The notes beneath the pieces are model-generated. The model saw nothing but the letters and a program-made list of their open reading frames with translations. It was not told the DNA's origin and made no database searches. Of a stretch of DNA of 12,071 nt, positions 7,939 through 12,071 are shown in pieces. The stretch is taken from positions 1 to 12,071 of the forward strand of contig JBHHZP010000104.1 of NCBI GenBank assembly GCA_046758085.1. Direction: 5' to 3'. Each line of letters begins with the position of its first letter. Within the stretch, counting starts at the first letter, position 1. The DNA comes from VRUB01 sp046758085 (GTDB lineage: Bacteria > Pseudomonadota > Gammaproteobacteria > Acidiferrobacterales > SPGG2). The position numbers and the translations under genes are program-made.

Positions 7939-7992
7939 CGAGTGCGAACCAACAGCAGGCGTGGCGCCAGCCCGCATTTCTTACATGTATTA

Positions 7993-8330
7993 ACGGGGTT
8001 CCGCCCCCGTACGACGGGTTCCTTTCTTTGCGTGCCCAAACAAAGAAACCGAAAGAAAGGGCACCCCGGACTCTGCGGCCCAAAAACCGGGGTCCCCGCG
8101 CTCGTCGGTCGGCTCAAAAGGTTCGCCCAAGGCACATCCCTGTGCCTGGGGCGAACGCGGGGATCCGTGGCCCGCCACTTCGTGCTTGGACTTCGCTCTC
8201 CCTCCTCCCTCGGCTTGAGTAAGGGGGATGAAAAACACTCGGCGACTTCCGCTCTTCGTCTGCACTCGGGGCTCGGCTTGACCAAGGGGCTAAAAAAACC
8301 AACAAAACCCCGCCACTTCGTGTTCGGTCT
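7993..8330 (+). repeat. structured intergenic repeat, copy 1 (chain of hairpins plus internal duplication)
   Basis: No convincing gene exists between the ATPase gene and mltD; this stretch is a structured repeat. Hairpins in order: ACGGGG/CCCCGT (7993-7998 and 8005-8010); CCTTTCTTT/AAAGAAAGG (8021-8029 and 8052-8060) with a competing pairing TTTCTTTG/CAAAGAAA (8023-8030 and 8041-8048); ACCCCGG/CCGGGGT (8063-8069 and 8087-8093); and a strong one at 8121-8156. After these come two direct repeats: CTCGGCTTGA starts at 8209 and 8272, and CCCGCCACTTCGTG occurs at 8171 and 8309. A diverged copy in the opposite orientation lies at the right end of the window: an 18-bp word (8272-8289) recurs exactly, and a 20-bp word (8138-8157) recurs with one mismatch. 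Such blocks are often mis-annotated as hypothetical proteins; codon content and out-of-phase open frames on both strands argue against coding. Confidence 0.8.
8121..8156 (-). terminator. strong hairpin, possible terminator for mltD
   Basis: The arms are GTTCGCCC (8121-8128) with GGGCGAAC (8149-8156), then a single A/G mismatch, then AGGCACA (8130-8136) with TGTGCCT (8141-8147), closed by a 4-nt TCCC loop: 15 base pairs with one mismatch. On the minus strand the hairpin is followed by CTTTTGAG, a short T-run, so it could terminate mltD transcription about 250 nt past its stop. On the plus strand it is followed by GCGGGG and would not be a classic terminator for the ABC operon. The hairpin is certain; the terminator role is tentative because the T-run has only four residues. 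Confidence 0.4.
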
Positions 8331-8340
8331 TTGCCTTTTC

Positions 8341-8396
8341 TACTCGCCACTCGCCACTAGCTACACGTTTACTACCAATCACGGATCACGGAGACA
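8341..8396. repeat. degenerate 7-bp tandem array next to the mltD 3' end
   Basis: Eight units run in register with period 7: TACTCGC, CACTCGC, CACTAGC, TACACGT, then progressively diverged units such as CAATCAC and GGATCAC. The array ends 8 bp before the mltD stop codon. The first units match, in reverse complement, those at 5771-5822 (GCGAGTA, GCGAGTG), so the two arrays belong to one family. No function can be assigned. Confidence 0.7.
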
Positions 8397-8403
8397 CTGT
8401 GCG

Positions 8404-10074
8404 TTACCAAATTCTTAACTTGGTACCTATGCGTAGCGTGTCGCGTGGCCTTATAGAGTTCCAGCGGGCGATCTGCTTGACGTACACTCTGTACCTGCGT
8501 GCGATGCTCCACAAGGTATCACCTTGCCGCACGCGATGGACAGCCCGTACACGTCTACGGGGGCGGGAAACCTTTCGCGGAAATGGGCGTGTTATGTGCG
8601 CGACCTGTTTGCTCAATGGGCGAGTCGACAGCGGGATAATCAAGTCTTGGCCCGGATGAATCAAGCTGCCGCGAATGCTGTTGGCGCGCCTGATGGCCGA
8701 CACGCTCACGCGGTTTCGCCGCGCTATTGTACTGAGAGTGTCACCGCGCTTTACGCGATGATGGCGCCATCTGATCCGCGAGCCCGTGGGTAGTTCCTCT
8801 AGTGCTTGCAGAAGTGTGTCCTTTTTTTCAATCGGCACGAGCACCTGGTGCGGACCATTGGGGTCGCTGGCCCAACGGCTGAATCCGGGGTTGATATCGA
8901 AGAAATCACCGACCGGCAGCTTGGCCAGCCCAGCTAGAACCTTGAGGTCAATTTGAGAACCGACGTCGACGCGCGCAAAATAGGGCCGGTTCGGAATAGG
9001 TTCGAGTTCGATGCCATAGGCTTGTGGGTTGGACACGATGTTAACCATTGCCATCAATTTTGGGACATAATTGCGTGTCTCCGGCTTTAGGGCAGTCAAA
9101 TACATGTAGTTCGTCGCCAGTCCTCTGCGTTGGTTGTTGCGTATGGCCCAATGGATCTTGCGTTCCCCCGCATTGTAGGCGGCGAGGGTGAGCTGCCAAT
9201 CACCGCCAAACTCCGCATAAAGCTGTTCAAGGTAATTCAGCGCGGCGGTGGTGGATGCCACGATGTCACGTCGACCGTCATACCACCAGTTGATCTTGAG
9301 CCCGTAGCGTCGGGCGGTGGGTGCGATGAACTGCCATAGGCCGGACGCACGCGCATGTGAGTACGCATGCGGTTGGTAGGCGCTCTCGATGGCGGGGAGC
9401 AATGCGATTTCCATAGGCATCCCGCGCCGCTCCACCTCCTCTGCGATGTGATACAGGTACAAGCGGGCGCGTTGCATTTTGCGCTGCATATACTTTGGGT
9501 TTTGAGTGAACCAACGCTCGTGGTAGGCCACCCTGGGGTCATTAAGTTTCGGTAGCCGAAAACCCGCCCGGATCCGATCCCAGATATTAGCGAACGGCAT
9601 GGACGGTTCGGCGTCATCGTACACGGGTAGCGGATCGTCCGCTGACACGTCGGCAACGGGCTCATCGCCGAACGAGGGCCGCACATCATGCTGCGGAGCA
9701 ATAACAATGGCTTGGCCACGCAGCGCGAATGCCCGATCGCCATTGTCTGCATTATCCACTACTGGCCCGATGTTGTCGGGGTCTAAGGGCGTATTGTCGG
9801 TGCTCGCTGCGGTTTCGGGGGGCGGTTGAGGCAGGGCTGCGGGAACAGCGGGTAGCTCGGCGACCGCCTCGGAAAACACCAAAGGCGTATGTATTTTCCA
9901 GGAATTCGCCGGAGTTTCAGCAGTCGCACCCGCCGCTGTCGCCGGGGGATGAGCCGACCGCGACGCGGCCGGCGGAACACTGGCGCAAGCGGCCAGGAAC
10001 GCTGGAGCCGCTAACAGAATGGCGAGTGATCGTAACTTGCGTGCTTTCTGTTTTCCCGTGTTAGTCCAATCCAT
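8404..10074 (-). CDS. mltD: membrane-bound lytic murein transglycosylase D (lipoprotein with two LysM domains)
   Basis: This enzyme cleaves the MurNAc-GlcNAc bond of peptidoglycan to 1,6-anhydro products during murein turnover, anchored in the outer membrane. The 556-residue product starts with a basic n-region and a lipoprotein signal peptide with lipobox LAAC; C30 would be lipidated. A low-complexity Pro/Ala/Asp-rich linker runs to about residue 160. The SLT domain (about 208-320) holds the catalytic glutamate E230 in LPAIESAYQPHA, followed by ASGLWQF, the segment LTLAAYNAGE (296-304) and NYVPKLMA, all typical of MltD. Two LysM peptidoglycan-binding domains close the protein (about 438-482, KRGDTLSTIARRN; and about 512-556, RQGDTLWSIARRY). 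It is longer than E. coli MltD (about 450) chiefly through the N-terminal linker. The gene converges with the ABC operon; a 7-bp repeat array lies just beyond its stop. The ATG at 10074 has only a weak ribosome-binding sequence. Confidence 0.95.
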   Translation of the reverse strand: MDWTNTGKQKARKLRSLAILLAAPAFLAACASVPPAASRSAHPPATAAGATAETPANSWKIHTPLVFSEAVAELPAVPAALPQPPPETAASTDNTPLDPDNIGPVVDNADNGDRAFALRGQAIVIAPQHDVRPSFGDEPVADVSADDPLPVYDDAEPSMPFANIWDRIRAGFRLPKLNDPRVAYHERWFTQNPKYMQRKMQRARLYLYHIAEEVERRGMPMEIALLPAIESAYQPHAYSHARASGLWQFIAPTARRYGLKINWWYDGRRDIVASTTAALNYLEQLYAEFGGDWQLTLAAYNAGERKIHWAIRNNQRRGLATNYMYLTALKPETRNYVPKLMAMVNIVSNPQAYGIELEPIPNRPYFARVDVGSQIDLKVLAGLAKLPVGDFFDINPGFSRWASDPNGPHQVLVPIEKKDTLLQALEELPTGSRIRWRHHRVKRGDTLSTIARRNRVSVSAIRRANSIRGSLIHPGQDLIIPLSTRPLSKQVAHITRPFPRKVSRPRRRVRAVHRVRQGDTLWSIARRYRVYVKQIARWNSIRPRDTLRIGTKLRIW

Positions 10075-10563
10075 TTATTCTTTTTGACTCAGTAAGATAT
10101 ACTTAGAAATGTAGGTTCGGATAGGCACGACGTCAAATGCCCCAGAGAGGGCTCCAGGCTCGGGGTGGGATTAGTTTCGCAATTTTTGGTGGCAGATAGA
10201 ACCATCGTTCCATTGTCGCGGACCTGCAGACATGGGCGAGTTCACAGTCCCCGGACGGGGCACTGCCAGCACCGCGGCACAGGCCGCCCGTACGCGAATC
10301 GGGCCTCTTCTGGGTTTATATGGCGTCTGCGGCCCGAAACGCCAGCGAGCGCTGAAGGCACGATAGGTCGCCGTATTTCCGCGCGGCCGGAGGAGCGGAC
10401 CCCCGGACCGGTCACGGCGAGCGGCGCTAGGCGCAAACACACCCACAGGCGCCCGGGCCACAGGTCGTCCCCCAAACCGGCCGGACACGGTTGTCGTTAA
10501 GCGCGCAGACGTGTAAAAGAGGGCCCATGAACGCATGTGTCAGAAGCGCCAGTCGCCCCGTCA
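10075..10563. other. long gene-less region between mltD and the yafS-like gene
   Basis: Between the divergent starts of mltD and the methyltransferase there are 462-489 bp, depending on the start used, with no frame that resembles a known protein. The open frames present on both strands are rich in Arg, Pro and Gly and look like GC-rich shadow reading. The first 60 bp next to mltD are AT-richer and hold TAAGTATAT on the minus strand (about 10101-10109), a possible -10 for mltD without a clear -35. The rest is GC-rich with no strong terminator or recognisable RNA gene. In related genomes gloB (glyoxalase II) usually sits here; I find no remnant of its metal-binding motif THxHxDH. Confidence 0.5.
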
Positions 10564-11322
10564 ATGCGTACGTGTGAGTCCGGCCCGCAATTGCGAGAGC
10601 GCCTTTGCGTCTGGTTCGATTCTCCCCTCGGCCGCTCCCTGCAGGCGATCGAAACCAACCAGCTACGATCAATACTCCCCAAGCTGTACGGGAAGGTGAT
10701 ACTGCAGCTCGGCGCGGTGGGCAAGATGAACATGATTGATAGCTCGCCCGCGCCCACCCGCGTAGTGCTTGACCTGCTGCACCATGACGGTACTCCGACC
10801 GTACAGGGGCTCCCCGAGTCGTTGCCATTTGACACCCGCAGCGTCGATTTGGTGTTGCTGCCTCATACCCTCGACTTCGCCGGCGATCCGCATCAGGTGT
10901 TGCGCGAGGTGGATCGTGTGCTGGCACCGGAAGGTCATGTGGTGGTTCTTGGCTTCAACCCTTTGAGCCTGTGGGGTGTCAGGCGCCTGTTATCCCGGGG
11001 ACAGGGACGCATACCGTGGTGCGGTAAGTTTCTGGGGCTTGCCCGGGTCAAGGACTGGTTCGCGCTGCTGGAGTACGAGTTGACGGCTGGCCACATGTTG
11101 TATTATCGACCGCCGTTGCAGAACGAGGGGGTTATGGACCGTCTGTATTTCCTCGACAAGGTCGGGGATCGCTGGTGGCCCATGATGGCCGCAGTCTACG
11201 TCGTGGTCGCCAAAAAACGCGTGTTTGGTGTCACGCCCTTGCACCCGCGTTGGCGCACGCGGCCGGCGATCGGGCCCCGTCTGTCTGAGCCTGTCGCGCG
11301 CGGCATGCAAGGGCATGGATAG
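10537..11322 (+). CDS. YafS-like class I SAM-dependent methyltransferase domain protein
   Basis: The 261-residue product resembles E. coli YafS across most of its length. Shared features are LPFDTRSVDLVLLPHTLDF (YafS LPFADKSVDVCLLAHTLPW), the DPHQVLREVDRVLAPEGH segment, VVLGFNPLSLWGVRRL, and an aromatic segment around DWFALLEYEL. The fold is that of Methyltransf_11 proteins, but the glycine-rich SAM-binding motif I is degenerate (VILQLGAVG in place of a GxGxG loop), as it is in YafS itself, so catalytic activity is uncertain; the substrate is unknown. The GTG at 10537 gives the longest frame, with AGAGGG about 13 nt upstream; ATG 10564 (MRTCESGPQLRERL) is a real alternative lacking a clear Shine-Dalgarno sequence. 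The gene overlaps rnhA by 8 bp, suggesting co-transcription, and has the usual position beside mltD and rnhA. Confidence 0.85.
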   Translation: MSEAPVAPSMRTCESGPQLRERLCVWFDSPLGRSLQAIETNQLRSILPKLYGKVILQLGAVGKMNMIDSSPAPTRVVLDLLHHDGTPTVQGLPESLPFDTRSVDLVLLPHTLDFAGDPHQVLREVDRVLAPEGHVVVLGFNPLSLWGVRRLLSRGQGRIPWCGKFLGLARVKDWFALLEYELTAGHMLYYRPPLQNEGVMDRLYFLDKVGDRWWPMMAAVYVVVAKKRVFGVTPLHPRWRTRPAIGPRLSEPVARGMQGHG

Positions 11323-11752
11323 AGTCGTTATTCATACCGATGGAGCCTGCCGTGGCAACCCCGGGCCGGGTGGGGGGGGTGTCGTCCTGGCCAGTAACGG
11401 CCATGAAAAGGAGCTCTACGGCGCCGAGCGCGATACGACAAACAATCGTATGGAGTTGATGGCGGCGATCCGCGCGCTCGAAGCCCTCAAACGCCCGTGC
11501 GATGTCACGCTGACCACCGATTCGGAGTACTTGAAGAAGGGCATCACACGATGGTTGGAGCAGTGGAAGCGCCGCGGCTGGAAGACCACTGACAAAAAGC
11601 CCGTAAAGAACATAGATTTGTGGCAGCGATTGGAGCAGGCCATAGATGGCCACCAATTACACTGGCAGTGGATCAGAGGACACAGCGGGCACCCGGAGAA
11701 TGAACGCGCGGATCAGTTGGCCAATCGCGCTATCGATGAAATGTTGAGTTAA
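11315..11752 (+). CDS. rnhA: ribonuclease HI
   Basis: This enzyme cleaves the RNA strand of RNA-DNA hybrids, removing R-loops and primer remnants, with two metal ions in the active site. The ATG at 11315 gives 145 residues, close to E. coli RNase HI (155). The catalytic set is complete: D9 (IHTDGACRGNPGPGG), E47 (TNNRMELMAA), D69 (TTDSEYLKKGI), D133 (ENERADQLAN), with the helper H123 in RGHSGHPENERAD. The basic protrusion that grips the hybrid (about 77-90, RWLEQWKRRGWK) is present. Longer in-frame readings from 11225 would lie entirely within the methyltransferase gene and add no RNase H similarity. The start lies inside the end of the methyltransferase gene (8-bp overlap) with a weak AAGGG upstream, typical of translational coupling. 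dnaQ, its frequent downstream neighbour, is not seen in the 319 bp left in the window. Confidence 0.97.
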   Translation: MDRVVIHTDGACRGNPGPGGGGVVLASNGHEKELYGAERDTTNNRMELMAAIRALEALKRPCDVTLTTDSEYLKKGITRWLEQWKRRGWKTTDKKPVKNIDLWQRLEQAIDGHQLHWQWIRGHSGHPENERADQLANRAIDEMLS

Positions 11753-11819
11753 TGCGCTCTGGGGATAGAGTAACGGTTATGCAGACGCTTTTCGGTGAGC
11801 CAAACTCTGAGGAAGGTTA

Positions 11820-12068
11820 CCGGCTCGAGTCGGGGTGAAGAAAGCGTTGTTTTTCGCCCCCTTGGTCAAGCCGAGGACCCAGCGCCGCCGAAGGACCGGC
11901 CCGCAGGGGTCGGGCAGGGACCCCGACGTTCGCCCCCGGCACAGGGACCCGTGCCTTGCCTGGACCCCCTGAGTCAAGCTCGTGGGCGAGGGCAGCCGCG
12001 GGGTGTGCGGGCGCACGCCGCTCCTGTGCGTCCCTGCACCCGCGGCATAGGTGCATTCCCTGCACGGA
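11820..12068 (-). repeat. structured intergenic repeat, copy 2 (diverged, opposite orientation)
   Basis: No gene is seen between rnhA and the window end. Read on the minus strand, this block aligns with copy 1: a 20-bp word (11927-11946) matches 8138-8157 with one mismatch, AAGGCAC (11951-11957) precedes it as in copy 1, and an 18-bp word (11858-11875) is identical to 8272-8289. Only the inner part of the strong copy 1 hairpin survives here (GGCAC and GTGCC arms). The part near the window end carries its own structure: GCCGCGGGGTG (11995-12005) pairs with CACCCGCGGC (12037-12046) with one bulge, enclosing CGCAC (12012-12016) with GTGCG (12026-12030). The element may continue beyond the window. 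Confidence 0.7.
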
Positions 12069-12071
12069 ACC

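Noticed and set aside
7942..8418. 158-codon plus-strand frame after the ATPase gene, and overlapping minus-strand frames
   Set aside because: The text is the hairpin repeat translated; direct repeats, inverted repeats and open frames in several phases on both strands point to non-coding DNA.
10165..10536. Open frames of 111-121 codons on both strands in the mltD-yafS gap
   Set aside because: Low-complexity Arg/Pro/Gly composition, no ribosome-binding site, no family resemblance and no GloB motif.
10075..10560. Known structured RNA (RNase P RNA, 6S RNA, tmRNA)
   Set aside because: I looked for the conserved RNase P core words and for a long 6S-like rod and found neither; no tRNA-like T-loop was seen.
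11779..11838. 19-codon frame starting ATG after rnhA as a dnaQ start or small gene
   Set aside because: It lacks the DnaQ N-terminal LDTETTG motif, is very short, and runs into the repeat block.
11777..12065. Two minus-strand frames of about 80 codons near the window end
   Set aside because: They translate the second copy of the repeat. They share short peptide fragments with the copy 1 frames only because the DNA repeats.

Overview
The window is GC-rich, gene-dense bacterial DNA, most likely from a gammaproteobacterium. Three things point there: a FabI very close to the Escherichia coli enzyme, a YafS-type methyltransferase directly followed by rnhA, and an mltD gene beside them. From memory, Pseudomonas carries the same neighbours in one cluster (fabI, a peptide ABC transporter, mltD, gloB, yafS-like gene, rnhA, dnaQ). 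A sulfur-oxidiser or Chromatiales-like lineage would fit, but the sequence does not fix the genus.

Layout. Positions 1-101 hold three hairpins in a row downstream of fabI. fabI (102-902) is on the minus strand. A 247-bp divergent gap with a possible promoter leads to a plus-strand peptide-type ABC importer operon: a long substrate-binding protein with a C-terminal membrane anchor (1150-3345), an OppB-type permease (3342-4319), an OppC-type permease with a large N-terminal extension (4371-5774), and a fused double ATPase (5914-7938). The gap before the ATPase gene is filled by a degenerate 7-bp repeat that forms an inverted repeat and supplies the stop codon of the permease before it. Past the ATPase gene lies a non-coding structured repeat block (about 7993-8330) and a second 7-bp array (8341-8396), which abuts the 3' end of mltD (8404-10074, minus). 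A gene-less stretch of 462-489 bp follows, at the place where gloB would be expected. Then come the yafS-like methyltransferase and rnhA (plus, overlapping by 8 bp). The window ends in a second, diverged, inverted copy of the structured repeat, where dnaQ would often be found.

How the genes work together. The four transporter genes encode all parts of one importer, probably for oligopeptides or peptide-like compounds. The binding protein captures the ligand in the periplasm, the two permeases form the channel, and the fused ATPase supplies both nucleotide-binding domains. fabI (fatty acid elongation), mltD (murein turnover) and rnhA (RNA-DNA hybrid removal) are housekeeping genes that share a neighbourhood rather than a pathway.

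No CRISPR array, defence island, phage gene, transposase or tRNA was seen. The unusual content lies in the intergenic DNA (the modular structured repeat in two orientations and the heptamer arrays) and in the non-standard architecture of two transporter subunits.
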